Positions 43,361 to 55,400 of a stretch of 64,000 nt of DNA are shown piece after piece (position 1 is the stretch's first letter; each line of letters begins with the position of its first letter). The DNA is from Paraburkholderia hiiakae (lineage in GTDB: Bacteria > Pseudomonadota > Gammaproteobacteria > Burkholderiales > Burkholderiaceae): the NCBI RefSeq assembly GCF_904848665.1, contig NZ_CAJHCQ010000006.1, positions 62,001 to 126,000 on the forward strand, read 5' to 3'. Position numbers and translations under genes: made by a program. Under the pieces are notes generated by a model. It was not told where the DNA came from, ran no database searches, and was given only the letters and a program-made list of their open reading frames with translations.

Positions 43361-43402
43361 ACGCAGGCACAGGCAACAGACAAATAAACGCAGGAGAACA
43401 TA

Positions 43403-44713
43403 GTGAATCCAGATTCAACCATCGATCAACAGTCCGCCGAAGAACGGGACGTCATGTCGAAGATCGCGCGCCGCCTGATGCCGATCCTCGTCGTGATGTT
43501 TCTGATCTCCTTCATCGACCGGCAGAACGTCGGCTTCGCGAAGCTGCAGATGGTGCACAGCCTCAACATGACCGAAGCGGCGTTCGGTCTTGCGTCGTCG
43601 CTGTTCTTCATCGGCTATCTGCTGTTCGAAGTGCCTAGCACGCTCGCGTTGCATCGCTTCGGCGCGCGCGTGTGGCTCGCGCGCATCATGCTCACCTGGG
43701 GCGTGATTACGGTGCTGATGGGCTTCACGACGTCGATGAAGGTGTTCTGCGGCCTGCGCCTCGCGCTGGGCGTGGCCGAAGCCGGCTTCTATCCGGGCGT
43801 GATCTATTACCTCACGCTGTGGTTTCCGCAGAGCTACCGCGCGCGCGTGCTGGGCATCTTTACGCTGGGCAGTGCGCTCGCGAACATGGTGGGCTCGCTC
43901 GTGGGCGGCTGGCTGCTGAGTCTCAACGGCTTATGGGGCCTGGCCGGCTGGCAGTGGGTGTTCATCGCCACGGGCCTGCCCGCCGTGCTGGTCGGCATTG
44001 CCGTGTTCAGGCTGCTGCCGGCGTCGTATCAGGAAGCGCGCTTTCTGAACGAGCGCGAAAAGCAGATCGTGGCGGCCGCGCACGAGCGCGAGAAGCCCGA
44101 GCACGCCGAACACGCGCAGCCCTGGAAGGCGCTGCTCGATCCGCGCGTGATGCTGTTCGCTGCGACCTATATGCTGATGTCGACGTCGCTCTATGGCGTG
44201 ACCTACTGGCTGCCCACGCTCGTGAAGTCGTTTGGCGTGTCGAGCAGCGTGAACGGTCTGTTGAGCATGCTGCCGTGGGCGCTGGCGGTCTTGTTGCTGC
44301 TGTGGCTGCCGTCGAAGCTGCGCCGCGCGAAAAGCATTCTGCGGGCCATGGCGATCGTCGCGGCGCTTGGCACGCTGGGCTTCCTGTTGAGTCTGCTGCT
44401 GCCTTCCACGCCGCTGCGCTTTATCGCGCTCGTGTTCGGCGGCGCGTGCATCCCGCTGCTGTACCCGTGCTTCTGGTCGATGCCGCCGCGCTACTTCACC
44501 GGCGCACGGGCGGCGGCGAGCGTTGCGGCCATCAACTCGATCGGCAATCTCGGCGGCTTCTTTGGCCAGAACCTCATGCCGCTCGCCGGCAAGCTCACGG
44601 GAACCGCATTCGGACCGATGATCGTGCCGATCGTGTGCCTCGCGGTGCTCGGTCTCGGCGTCGTGGTGGCGTGGGGACGTTCCGGGCGCGCCATGGAGGG
44701 CGTGCCGGCCTGA
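43403..44713 (+). CDS. MFS transporter, anion:cation symporter family
   Basis: The 436-residue carrier of the ACS family shows LMPILVVMFLISFIDRQNVG at TM1 and LGVAEAGFYPGVIYYLTLWF at TM4. The start is GTG with AGGAG 7 bp upstream. It follows the solute-binding-protein gene by 42 bp, so both are probably co-transcribed and may handle the same organic anion by two routes. Its closest relative in the window is the MFS protein at 58954-60285 (both share DRxNxxFAKLQM and YPGVIYYLTLWFPQ). Confidence 0.88.
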   Translation: MNPDSTIDQQSAEERDVMSKIARRLMPILVVMFLISFIDRQNVGFAKLQMVHSLNMTEAAFGLASSLFFIGYLLFEVPSTLALHRFGARVWLARIMLTWGVITVLMGFTTSMKVFCGLRLALGVAEAGFYPGVIYYLTLWFPQSYRARVLGIFTLGSALANMVGSLVGGWLLSLNGLWGLAGWQWVFIATGLPAVLVGIAVFRLLPASYQEARFLNEREKQIVAAAHEREKPEHAEHAQPWKALLDPRVMLFAATYMLMSTSLYGVTYWLPTLVKSFGVSSSVNGLLSMLPWALAVLLLLWLPSKLRRAKSILRAMAIVAALGTLGFLLSLLLPSTPLRFIALVFGGACIPLLYPCFWSMPPRYFTGARAAASVAAINSIGNLGGFFGQNLMPLAGKLTGTAFGPMIVPIVCLAVLGLGVVVAWGRSGRAMEGVPA

Positions 44714-44821
44714 ACCTGGCTTGTGACCCTGGTTTGAGCCTGGTTTGACGGTGGTGGCACGGGTGCGCGATCATGCCGCTTCGGTTGGATATCGCCGCGA
44801 CCCCATCGAGCGGAGTCGAAC

Positions 44822-45724
44822 ATGAGCCAAGAGAGCACGCAGGCATCGCCGGGTCTTTCGTATTCAGGGACGATCACGTATCGCCGCGCCGCGGTGAACG
44901 GCGTCGGCATTTTCTATCGCGAAGCGGGGCCGGTGGACGCGCCAACCATCGTGCTGCTCCACGGCTTTCCCTCGTCTTCGCGGATGTTCGACACGCTCAT
45001 CCCGCTGCTCGCCACGCGCTATCACCTGATCGCGCCGGACTATCCGGGCTTCGGGCACAGCGACGCGCCGCCGCCCGCGCAGTTCGCCTATACGTTCGAC
45101 CATCTCGCGGAATCCATCAACGGCTTGCTCGAGCAACTCGGCATTGACCGCTACAGCTTCTATCTGCAGGACTACGGCGGTCCGGTGGGTTTTCGGATCA
45201 TGCTCGCACATCCTGAACGTTTGCAAACGCTCATGATTCAGAACGCGAACGCTCACGAGGAAAGCCTCGGGCGCAAGTGGGCGGCGATCAAGGAGTATTG
45301 GGCCAACCCGGCGGCGAAGCCCGAAGTGTTCGAGGCGTTCGTCTCGTTCGAAGGCACACGGTTTCGCCATGCCGGCGACAGCCCGAACCCCGAGCGCTAT
45401 AACCCGGATACGTGGACCGACGAGTTCGCGTTTCTCAATCTACCGGGTCAGGCCGAGATCCAGGCCGCGCTGCTTTACGACTACCGCACCAATGTTGCCG
45501 CTTACCCTGCGTGGCAGGAATGGTTGCGCACGCACCGACCCATCGCGCTTGTTATGTGGGGCCGCTACGACAGTTCATTCGTCGCGGCGGCGGGGGCCGC
45601 TTATCAGCGCGACCTGCCCGATGCCGAGGTGCATTTGCTCGATGCGGGCCATTTCGCGCTCGACGAAAAAGTCGACGAAATCGCGGCACTGATGCACGCG
45701 TTCCTCGCGAAACACCTGGCTTAG
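44822..45724 (+). CDS. Alpha/beta hydrolase, haloalkane-dehalogenase/epoxide-hydrolase-like
   Basis: The 300-residue hydrolase has the oxyanion motif LLHGFPSSSRMF, nucleophile Asp117 in LQDYGGPVGFRI, and terminal acid/base region LLDAGHFALDEK with the catalytic His. An Asp nucleophile in QDYGGP marks the dehalogenase/epoxide-hydrolase branch rather than esterases. GGAG lies 6-7 bp upstream of the ATG. It follows the MFS gene by 108 bp, so it may belong to the same degradative unit. Substrate is not identifiable. Confidence 0.82.
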   Translation: MSQESTQASPGLSYSGTITYRRAAVNGVGIFYREAGPVDAPTIVLLHGFPSSSRMFDTLIPLLATRYHLIAPDYPGFGHSDAPPPAQFAYTFDHLAESINGLLEQLGIDRYSFYLQDYGGPVGFRIMLAHPERLQTLMIQNANAHEESLGRKWAAIKEYWANPAAKPEVFEAFVSFEGTRFRHAGDSPNPERYNPDTWTDEFAFLNLPGQAEIQAALLYDYRTNVAAYPAWQEWLRTHRPIALVMWGRYDSSFVAAAGAAYQRDLPDAEVHLLDAGHFALDEKVDEIAALMHAFLAKHLA

Positions 45725-45877
45725 CCGGCTCCCCCGTACATAGGGCCAGAAAGGACCCGCGATTGTCATGCTGGCAGTAACAGTGAATTCATTCTATTGG
45801 CATAGACTTTCGATAGGGCGACCCTAAAATCCTGCCCCATGCGAGCGTATTGAGACGCTCGATCGTGAGAGGGATTC

Positions 45878-46222
45878 ATGCAGCAGATTTTCAAAGGGAC
45901 CGCCAGTCTTGCAGGCTTGGCAAGCCGGTCCTGGCCCAAGGTCGCCGTATCGCTTGCCGCCGCCTGTGCGGTGCTGGCGGGATGCGCGTCGGCCGGCAAC
46001 GTCACCGCGGCGGACAAGCAGGGCACGTTCGTCGTTTCGGCGTCCGCAACGGGCGGACGCCTCGCCTGGGCGCGCGCCCACAGACGCGCGGTGAGCGAAG
46101 CCAACGACTACTGCGAGAGCCGCGGGATGCAAACGAGCCTCGGCATGGAGCACACCGAAGGTATCGAGGCGCTGCAGCAGCAGGCCTCCGTTATTCGCTT
46201 CGAGTGCCACCCCAAAACTTGA
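45878..46222 (+). CDS. Small lipoprotein of unknown function
   Basis: The 114-residue product has a long n-region, then a hydrophobic signal (VAVSLAAACAVLAGCASAGN) with lipobox LAGC, so a mature lipoprotein of about 75 residues would be anchored in the envelope. Mature part contains two further cysteines (NDYCESRGM, IRFECHPK) that could form a disulphide. GAGAGGG lies just before the ATG. No family is recognised; it is convergent with the periplasmic protein gene at 46237. Confidence 0.7.
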   Translation: MQQIFKGTASLAGLASRSWPKVAVSLAAACAVLAGCASAGNVTAADKQGTFVVSASATGGRLAWARAHRRAVSEANDYCESRGMQTSLGMEHTEGIEALQQQASVIRFECHPKT

Positions 46223-46236
46223 GGCGCGTGCATGCC

Positions 46237-46611
46237 TCAGCGAATCACGAACGTTTCCCTGCGGGGCCCGTACCACTTCGTGACTTCGGAGTGCTCGGTC
46301 AATCTGGATGACTTCAGAATTGGGCTCGTGACGCGATACAGCCGGTCTGGGTCGGGCCCGTACATGTAGAGATAGCCGTCGTTGCCGTCGATATGAATTT
46401 CGGTTTCGCCGAGTTCGCCGGCATTCGCGCGCTTGATGGCGCTTGCCAGTCGCTGCTCGAGCGCATGAATCTGGGTGCGGTCTCTCGGGTAGTAATCGAA
46501 ATGGACCATCATCACGGGCCCCGGCGGCTTTTGTGCGGGTTCCGCTGCGACGCTGCCCGCGGCGAGTGCGATGTATAGCAGCGTGGCGATTGTTTTTCGG
46601 CTTTTCGGCAT
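46237..46611 (-). CDS. Predicted periplasmic protein
   Basis: The 124-residue product has a short signal peptide (KTIATLLYIALAAGSVAAEP) and a compact mature domain (MMVHFDYYPRDRTQIHALEQ, EIHIDGNDGYLYMYGPD) that alternates strands and one helix and looks like a small ferredoxin-like fold. ATG at 46611 is chosen because it begins the signal peptide; the frame is open to 46749. It lies upstream-adjacent to dgdR but is probably independent. Function unknown. Confidence 0.65.
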   Translation of the reverse strand: MPKSRKTIATLLYIALAAGSVAAEPAQKPPGPVMMVHFDYYPRDRTQIHALEQRLASAIKRANAGELGETEIHIDGNDGYLYMYGPDPDRLYRVTSPILKSSRLTEHSEVTKWYGPRRETFVIR

Positions 46612-46745
46612 GGGTGGAAATGGTGCGCGAGACAGGCTGCGATTGTGGGTGAAAGTTGCGATGCGTACCAGCGTCACGCTCGTGCGTGGCCAAACACACA
46701 CGCCTTGAGGCGCGGCTTCGCCTCGCCTCGCTCGCCGCTGGGCGT

Positions 46746-47627
46746 TCACAGCAGCGGCAGCGTGAGCCGAATGTGCTCTGCAAATGCCACCGTGAGGAGC
46801 GAGGGCCGCTTGCGCCCGAACTGTATCGTGATCCCAACGGCCGGCAAGGGCGGCAGCGCGGGGTCGCCGTTGAGAATGGCCAGATCCGGCGGAACGGCCG
46901 TTTGCGTCATGACGGCGAAGGCCTGGCCCGAACGCACGAGTGCGGTGAGCCCGGCGAGGCTGCTGCTCGCATACGCGACGCGGTAGGCTCTGCCCGCGCG
47001 CTCCAACGCCTCGCAGGCCGCGATATGGTCGAGCGTGTCGGGATCGGAGAGTGCGAGCGGCAGCGGATCGAAGTGGGCGGCGTCGAGTTCGGGCGAGCCG
47101 ATCCAGACCAGTTGCTCGCGGCGAATGATCTCGTCGTCCGTGCCGCGGGCGTTGGCAAGCTCAGTGGCGGTCAAAGGCAGCGACACCATGGCGAGGTCGA
47201 CCGCTCGCTTGTCGAGTTGTTCGAGAAGGCGCGGCGTGGGAACGCATACGACTTCCACGAGCGCATGAGGATGCTGGCTCGAAAACTGTCGCAGCAAAGA
47301 GGGGAGGAACACGGCGGCATAGTCGTCCGGGCAGCCAAAGCGTACGGTACCCGACAAGCCCGTGCCGCACAGATCGGCCATCGCCTCGTCGTGCAGGCGG
47401 AGCATGCGCTGGGCGTGGACCAGCAGGCGCTCGCCGGGATTCGTCAGCGCGACGCCGCGCCCGGTGCGCTGAAACAGCGGCTGATCGACGATCTCCTCGA
47501 GCCGCTTGATCTGCTGGCTCAGCGCCGACTGGGTGCGGCCAACGCGTTCGGCCGCGCGGCTTAGCGAACGCATCTCGGCAATGACCGCGAACGATCGCAG
47601 CAGATCGATTTCGAGCGGGCGGCTCAC
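46746..47627 (-). CDS. dgdR: LysR-family regulator of dgdA
   Basis: The regulator of about 293 residues has a LysR HTH (LEIDLLRSFAVIAEMRSLSR, GRTQSALSQQIKRLEEIVDQ) and an effector domain (VRFGCPDDYAAVFLPSLLRQ). The GTG at 47627 has GAGAGG 8 bp upstream and avoids the operator repeats; the ATG at 47654 would lie inside them. It is divergent from a dgdA gene, the arrangement of DgdR in Burkholderia cepacia, where DgdR represses dgdA until a dialkylglycine binds. Assignment is by context and family. Confidence 0.82.
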   Translation of the reverse strand: MSRPLEIDLLRSFAVIAEMRSLSRAAERVGRTQSALSQQIKRLEEIVDQPLFQRTGRGVALTNPGERLLVHAQRMLRLHDEAMADLCGTGLSGTVRFGCPDDYAAVFLPSLLRQFSSQHPHALVEVVCVPTPRLLEQLDKRAVDLAMVSLPLTATELANARGTDDEIIRREQLVWIGSPELDAAHFDPLPLALSDPDTLDHIAACEALERAGRAYRVAYASSSLAGLTALVRSGQAFAVMTQTAVPPDLAILNGDPALPPLPAVGITIQFGRKRPSLLTVAFAEHIRLTLPLL

Positions 47628-47641
47628 GATATTAGCCTCTC

Positions 47642-49033
<1,392 letters not shown>

Positions 49034-49051
49034 GTGCCTGGGTCGTCGCGG

Positions 49052-49513
49052 CTAGGCCTTGCCGCGCGACCCGTTTTGAGGCCGCGCGAGCGCACGCGCG
49101 GCGAGCGGCGTGGACATGACGATGGACGTGCGCGTCTCGCCGTAAAGGTTGATGCGTTGGATCAGGCGCTCCAGATCGGCCACGCTCGTTGCCACGAGGC
49201 GAATCACGTAGGAGTCCGCGCCAGTGACGTGATGGCATTCGAGCACCTCGGCAATGGTGGCGAGCAGCTTGAGAAACTTCGCTTTCGCGGACTGGGGCAC
49301 CGTAATGCCGATCAGGGCGGAGATGGGATAGCCGGCGGCGGCCGGATTCACGCGCGCTGTGTAGCCTTCGATCACACCGGCATCTTCGAGGCGTCTCACG
49401 CGTTCCGTGACCGCCGGCACCGAGAGATGCACGTGGCGCGCAAGTTCGGTATAGGTCATGCGGCCGCTTTCCTGCAGCAGCGCCAGTATTTTCCAGTCCA
49501 GATCGTCCATCAT
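49052..49513 (-). CDS. Lrp/AsnC-family regulator
   Basis: The 153-residue protein has an Lrp HTH (DDLDWKILALLQESGRMTYT, LSVPAVTERVRRLEDAGVIE) and a C-terminal RAM ligand-binding domain (CHHVTGADSYVIRLVATSVA). It is divergent from the LysE-family exporter at 49625, a frequent pairing in which amino-acid excess triggers export. The two start codons are 112 bp apart. Confidence 0.9.
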   Translation of the reverse strand: MMDDLDWKILALLQESGRMTYTELARHVHLSVPAVTERVRRLEDAGVIEGYTARVNPAAAGYPISALIGITVPQSAKAKFLKLLATIAEVLECHHVTGADSYVIRLVATSVADLERLIQRINLYGETRTSIVMSTPLAARALARPQNGSRGKA

Positions 49514-49624
49514 GGCGAAATGTTTAAGGTGAAATGCCGATTTTCCCTTAAATCATGGCTTCTGCGGATAATCTTCGCGGTCTACGATAATCCCCCATAG
49601 ATCATCAATTGCGGGGAGAGGGAA

Positions 49625-50275
49625 ATGCTGTTCGTCAAAGCGGTGGCGTTGGGCTTTTGCATCGCCGCACCTGTCGGCGCCATCGGCATGCTGTGCATCC
49701 AGCGCAGCCTGAGCCGAGGTTTCCGCTCGGGCTTTGCCACTGGCATCGGGGCGGCCTGCGCCGATGCCGTTTATGGCCTGCTCGGCGCGCTCGGCGTGGC
49801 GGGTATCGTCACGGCGCTGCCGATGTTCACCGTGGTTTTGAAGGCGGCTGGCGGCGCATTTCTGGTGTGGATGGCGTGGACGATCGCGCGGGAGGCGCCC
49901 GCCATGCCTGCCCCTGCGGCCGCCGTACAGGAGACTACGCGCGCACCTGTCTCGCGTGACTTCCTCACGACGTTCGCGCTCACGCTCTCGAACCCTCTGA
50001 CCATACTGTCGTTCATCGCAGCCTTTGCTGCGCTCGGGCCGTTGAATGTGGGGCAGGGAGCACCTGCAGCGATGGGGTGGCCCATCGTGGCGCCCATGGT
50101 GACGGGCGTATTCGCGGGTTCTGCGGTGTGGTGGCTAATCCTCAGCGGTGTCACGGCGGCACTGCGGACGAAGCTGCCTGTAGCGTTCACGCGCGGCATC
50201 TCCCTGTTCTCTGCCGTTGCGATTGCCGCGTTTGGTGTGATTCAGGTAGTCACCGGCCTGGGGCAACTCGTTTAA
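49625..50275 (+). CDS. LysE/RhtB-family amino-acid exporter
   Basis: The 216-residue inner-membrane protein of about six TM helices begins MLFVKAVALGFCIAAPVGAI, with the family GxxxxPGP-like region, and has LTLSNPLTILSFIAAFAALG. LysE-family proteins export amino acids by proton exchange. GGGGAGAGGG precedes the ATG. Control by the divergent Lrp gene is likely. Its stop codon overlaps the stop of the convergent chaC gene (50272-50275). Confidence 0.9.
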   Translation: MLFVKAVALGFCIAAPVGAIGMLCIQRSLSRGFRSGFATGIGAACADAVYGLLGALGVAGIVTALPMFTVVLKAAGGAFLVWMAWTIAREAPAMPAPAAAVQETTRAPVSRDFLTTFALTLSNPLTILSFIAAFAALGPLNVGQGAPAAMGWPIVAPMVTGVFAGSAVWWLILSGVTAALRTKLPVAFTRGISLFSAVAIAAFGVIQVVTGLGQLV

Positions 50276-50934
50276 TCCTTCGTTTCGAAACGTGCGAGTG
50301 CCTGCGCCACTTCCTCAATGTAGGTATCGGTGAGCGCGCAATCCGCGAGTGCCTGCCGGAGTCTGAACACGTATTCGGCGTTGGTGCCGAGCGGACCCTG
50401 CGCCTGGGCGATCTGGCGCGCAATCGTCGCGGGAGTCGAATCGGCCTCATATTGCTGCGGGCACTCGTTCGCCACAAACGCGAGGGCATGCCGTGTCTCG
50501 CCGGTGGCGAGCGTCAAGGTGGTCCAGGCCGGCGTGTAGGCGCCTGTGAGCATCTCGCGTGTCCAGAGGATGCGTAACTCTTCATCGAGCGTGGCGGCAG
50601 CGAGCCGCAACGCCACGCCTTCCGTATGGCCTCCGGGCTCCAGCGCGAGCATGCGGCCCGGGCGCTGCGGCGTGGCGCGCCCGGCGACGAGGCGAATGCA
50701 AAAGCTCCGGTGCCAACCGTGGAGGGTGGCGCTCACCCGCGCATCGAAGCGGGAGAGCGGATTCCACATGAGCGAGCCGTACGCGAACACCCAGACGTCT
50801 GCCTCGGCCGGGCGCTTCGCCAACGTCTCGGCGAGCGACTGGTCAATCCGGGCTTGCGTCCAGAGAAGTCCCGGCGGGAGGAAGTTGAAACTCTCGAGAA
50901 AGGCACCCGAGCGAATCGCATCTCTGTTTAACAT
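50272..50934 (-). CDS. chaC: Glutathione-specific gamma-glutamylcyclotransferase
   Basis: The 220-residue cytosolic enzyme has the family signature WVFAYGSLMWNPLSRFDAR, the RPGRMLALEPGGHTEGVALR strand, and an acidic catalytic region near REMLTGAYTP. ChaC cleaves glutathione to 5-oxoproline and Cys-Gly. It shares its last four bases with the convergent lysE-type gene. The ATG at 50934 lacks a strong Shine-Dalgarno, so a slightly later start is possible. Confidence 0.87.
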   Translation of the reverse strand: MLNRDAIRSGAFLESFNFLPPGLLWTQARIDQSLAETLAKRPAEADVWVFAYGSLMWNPLSRFDARVSATLHGWHRSFCIRLVAGRATPQRPGRMLALEPGGHTEGVALRLAAATLDEELRILWTREMLTGAYTPAWTTLTLATGETRHALAFVANECPQQYEADSTPATIARQIAQAQGPLGTNAEYVFRLRQALADCALTDTYIEEVAQALARFETKD

Positions 50935-51075
50935 GGGGTCGGCGTGGTCGTGGAATCTACGAGAGCAAGTATGCGGTCGCCGTTAGTCTGGATAAAGTGG
51001 TTCGAACGCGATGCTGTGTTCACCGGGCGGCGACAATCGCTGCGGCAATTGGCCTCTGGCCAGACATCGCAGCGC

Positions 51076-52473
51076 CTATACTCCGAGCCATTGCCAGTAG
51101 TGATACGGCTCAATCCCGCCCAGACTGCCAAGGTTCGGTGCGATCTCGCCTGTACGCATATAGCGCTCGAATTCGGGATGCGTCACGCGCCTGTCCCCCG
51201 AATCCATCTTTATGGTTCGGGGTACCCAACGCCCTTCCCGGGGGCAGGGTTCGCCGGCCTTGCAGTTCGCAGGTAGCGCCAGGTCGGCGTCCCATTCCCA
51301 ACGCTCAAATGGGCGGTCAAGTACCGGGGCTTTCTCGCCTCTCATCAAGCCTGCTACGAACCGGCCGCGCTCGCCGCCGGCCGCGACAGCGCGGTAATAA
51401 CCGGCTTCGGCGATGACCGCTCCGGGCCGGACAGGCAGCGATGACATTTGCGCCCGATGGCGTGCCTCGTAATCACTCCATTCATCGGGCGCCGATGGAT
51501 AGTCGCGATCGAACACGATTCGTGTGGGCTTGCTGTAATCCGAGTGGAAGACGACTCTACCTAAGCCTGGTACTGTCTCACCAGCCGAAACGTAGGCATT
51601 CACTGAGGCATTGAATCCATAGATGCCGTGCCCGAACTTATTCTTCGGTTGAGTCAGAAACTTGAAGGTCACGCTGCCGCGCGCGGGAATCACAACCGCG
51701 TCACCCGGAAACTCCGACTTGTTGACCAAAGGCAGGCCGGCGAGATTTCCGCCTCCCCATCCAGTCTGATCTTTCTCGTTCTCGCCGCCGAAGCCGAGCT
51801 GATAACCCATTTCGTATGCCCACTTATCCGGCGTCTCCATCTGAATCGGACATTCTCCACCATTGACGAAGCGGATCGATACCATGAATTTTTCTCTTAC
51901 CCTCTCGACATTTGCGACCTCGACATCAAGCCGGACAACCGCCCGACTGCGCGGCAGATAGGAGTCTCGAGTCCTCATGAAGAAGTCCACTAACTCACTG
52001 TTCAACGTACTAGTCAGCTCAAACGTGCGGCCTTCATACTTCACAAGTTTCCCGCCCCTGGCACACTCGACAACGTAGATCGTCGGTGGGACGATTGGAG
52101 GCATCTCGTTCTTTGGCCCCGCAGTGACTGCTTCGCAAAGTTGACGATGTATTTGCCGAACGAGCTTCAGATCGTCCGGGGAAAGCGCGGCATCAAAGAT
52201 ACCCACGCCGGACAAACCGGAGTTGTTGACTGTGTCGGACCGGCCGATGCGAATACTTCCCGACAACCATACCCATACGCTATTTGATCCCGATTCGTGT
52301 CCGTTCAGGCCAACAATTGCGAATCCTTCACCAGAGCCACCGGTATTGATGTTGCTGTTATCCGCAGCTAAAGAACGATTCGACACGGCGACCACTCCAC
52401 AAAGAATAAAAATGAATCTTGCAAAACACATGGCAACAGAGCGCATTCCAGACGATGAGTTATCCAGCCTCAT
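51076..52473 (-). CDS. Exported protein overlapping vgrG; candidate T6SS immunity protein
   Basis: The 465-residue product has a Sec signal (FARFIFILCGVVAVSNRSLA, cleavage near LAADN) and a largely beta-rich mature region with no family I recognise; distinctive stretches are KWAYEMGYQLGFGGENEKDQ and GHGIYGFNASVNAYVSAGET. Its ATG at 52473 has GGAG 8 bp upstream and overlaps the 3' end of vgrG by 14 bp, so the two are translationally coupled. A periplasmic protein encoded directly after a toxin-bearing VgrG is the expected position for its immunity protein. Base composition is visibly more AT-rich than the neighbouring core genes. Confidence 0.65.
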   Translation of the reverse strand: MRLDNSSSGMRSVAMCFARFIFILCGVVAVSNRSLAADNSNINTGGSGEGFAIVGLNGHESGSNSVWVWLSGSIRIGRSDTVNNSGLSGVGIFDAALSPDDLKLVRQIHRQLCEAVTAGPKNEMPPIVPPTIYVVECARGGKLVKYEGRTFELTSTLNSELVDFFMRTRDSYLPRSRAVVRLDVEVANVERVREKFMVSIRFVNGGECPIQMETPDKWAYEMGYQLGFGGENEKDQTGWGGGNLAGLPLVNKSEFPGDAVVIPARGSVTFKFLTQPKNKFGHGIYGFNASVNAYVSAGETVPGLGRVVFHSDYSKPTRIVFDRDYPSAPDEWSDYEARHRAQMSSLPVRPGAVIAEAGYYRAVAAGGERGRFVAGLMRGEKAPVLDRPFERWEWDADLALPANCKAGEPCPREGRWVPRTIKMDSGDRRVTHPEFERYMRTGEIAPNLGSLGGIEPYHYWQWLGV

Positions 52474-55400
52474 AGCCGATTCTCCATTGCTTGTTCGTCA
52501 TTACCGAGAAGTGTCGTCGTACATATTCAAGGTAATACGGTTGCACCGAAGCACTTGGAGGCGCACCAGCAGGACCCGGGATTTCCTTCGTCGCTCCATA
52601 GCCCATGACATTGTTTTCGGAGCGGATCTGCCAGACCTGCTGCCCTTCGAAGCGCTTGCCCGCTTCGAAATCGAGCTGACCAGCCTCGACATACCGTTTA
52701 TGTACCCATCCTCCCCATTCCCAGTACTCGTCTGGGAAGTTGAACAGGTGTCCGCATTCGTGAGCGATAACGTTCTGTTCCGCTAGCGGAGCGAATTTGC
52801 CTGGATGATCGTAATCACCCTTGGTGAACGAGCCGTTGACCTCGCCCCATGCACCAGCGTCGGCACGTGCTACCTCGGGGAACAGGAAGATCGTTTTGTG
52901 GATTATGTTTTGGTTACCCAGATTGGCGTCGTTGACACCAACCAGAAATTCGACTCGGAAGCTCACTGTGATGCGGCATCCGCAAGCTGCCTTTTTCGAG
53001 CAACCATCCAGAATTAGCACGCTGGCGTGCCCGTTCAACACGCTTTCGACATGTCGCTTACGTGTCGGCACGTCGAATGTTGTGCCAGTCCCGTTTCGGT
53101 AACGCACCACATAACCGCCCGCGATTGGCGCATCAACGGTTACGCCATATCGGCCATGTACATCGTGGTCATAGGGAACCTTCTGCTTTTCGCCGTCTGG
53201 CCCGAGCAATTCTCGGCCGGTTGCGTCGGCCTTAAACAGATCAACAGGCACAATCCTGATCCGTACCGTTGCCACGAGGGCTCTGTGCTGGCTGTCGTAG
53301 GCCAGCCCGAAGGCGGTCGGGAACTTGTAGCCGACGAGAAAGCCCATCTGTGACTTGTCGGTATATAGGCCCTGGTACGTCTCCATCTCCGTTTCGTCTT
53401 TGCACTCCTTTGCGATATCGCGGGGCGACGCATCACACCATACGGGCTTTTCGAGTGCAATCGGCGTGGTTGGGTCGTTGCCTGTCGGCAACTTCCGCTC
53501 ATGCGCCGAATCTTGATCCGCTTCTGGCGAATCACGCAAGTTCGTCTGAACTGGCGTGCTTGCTTCGGGTATTTGCAGCAACGCTGATTGCCCTGCAACC
53601 GGCGCAGCGGGCGCAACCCTGTTCGTCTGATTGCCCGATGCCGCCCACTGTGATGCATCGGGCGTCAGTGAGGTCCGGCTCGCTAGCGTGGTCGTTGCGC
53701 GCCATGCCTTACAGCTCGTCACGAATGGCGCGGCTTGAGTTACGACCGGTGGCATCACCAGGTGCATCTGTGCGGACTGCTTTTTCTGGACTGTAATCGT
53801 CTTGATGAACAGATCGCCGGGACCGCCTAGCGTGATGCTACCGTCCTTGAAATGAATAAATGCGCCGCCGGATTCGAGTATCAGTTCCTTTTCGGCTCGC
53901 ATATAAACCGCGCCGTTGACACTCGCTACGTTTATGTCCGTGTTCGCAGTGAACGAAATGGGGCCGTGTTGCGCCTGAATCTCGACCGGACCTTTGGCCG
54001 CAAAAATCTTGATGCCGAACTTCTGCGCGAACAGCGAAATATTTTCGCCCGCGGCGACGGTCCAGCGCTTCAGTACGCTCCAGTCCGCATTTTTCCCGGC
54101 CACGGTCGAAATGCTGTCCTGCGCCGAAAGTTGGACGCCACCGCCCGCAACGATGCCCGCAGAGGCGGGCGTGCTCATCAGCAACCCCGGCTTTTTCAGG
54201 CCGTCGAAGTCCTCTTTCATCTGCGCCTGCGCGTTGGTGTCGGCAGGCTCGGCCTTCGCGCTACTGGCGGACGCTGCAAGTGCTCTTGCGAGTTCCAATG
54301 CGCTTTCGAGCTGCGCGAGTGGCTCCTGCATATCGAGTTGCTTGCCGCTAGCGCCAGGGCGGTCGTAGGCCGTAATGTACAGGCCCTTACCCGCGCGGCT
54401 AACTCCATAGCCGGAGGTGCGAAGCTCATAGCCTTCGCCCCTGTACTCCAGCTTGTTGTTCACCAGATAGCCGAGATTCAGTTGCGACTTGCCCGAGTGC
54501 TCCGTGCTCACCTTGACGCCTTCCTGGCCCGCCCAGTCCTCAAAGCGAATCTTGTTGTTCTTCTGCGTGCGGATCACGTTGCGCGAGAGCCATCGGCGGT
54601 CGTTCGTGATGAGGTCGCGCGCCTGGCTGTGATGGTGGAATGCAACAATCTCTGGCTTGTCCGGGTCGCCGTCACGGCAGGTAATCACGGCCTCGGCATC
54701 ATCCAGCGCCGGGAAGTGCATACCGGTTTGCAGCTTGCCGGCGAACGGTTTCGCCAGGCGTAGCGGTACGCTTTCGCCACCGCCAGGCCACGTCTCGAAG
54801 TCCGCGTCGAAGCGAACGGTATAGTGGCCGTTTTTCGTGATGTACGCGTAGGTGTAGGCGTCCGGGCTTGTGACGCGGGCCGAAAGGGTGCCGGTCACCT
54901 TGGCCCAGGTTTCAGGTTCAAGCTTGAGGCGAAACCGCCGGTCGGCAGGAATTGCCTTGTAGCTGTTCGTATAGGACGCGTCGCGCGCGCCGCTGTGCGT
55001 GACCTCGACAATCAGCTGGCCTTTCGGCCCATCGGGCAGGACGATATCCGTTTCGAGCACGCGTCCCGGCTGCAACGCCAGCACATTACTTTCGCCTTCG
55101 TACACAACCTGCCAGGCGATGGCCGACTCATGCCGTAACTGCGCTTCCCACTTCGCGCCCGCCTGGTCCAGGTGGTGCGTGCCATAGATATAGGGCCGCC
55201 CGTAGGTTGTCGGGTCCTGTGGCGCGACGTTCGCTTCGTCCTTGAACCGCTCCCATGCCTGCTCAGGGTTGTAATCCGCGACAATGAAAGACTGCGGCAC
55301 GGTCATGCTATGGGTTTCTAGCGCTGTCACCGCTTCGACGCCGCCCGCTTCGAGTCCCCCAGTCTCGCGGTACGGCACGACCAGTTGCGGGTCGTAGATG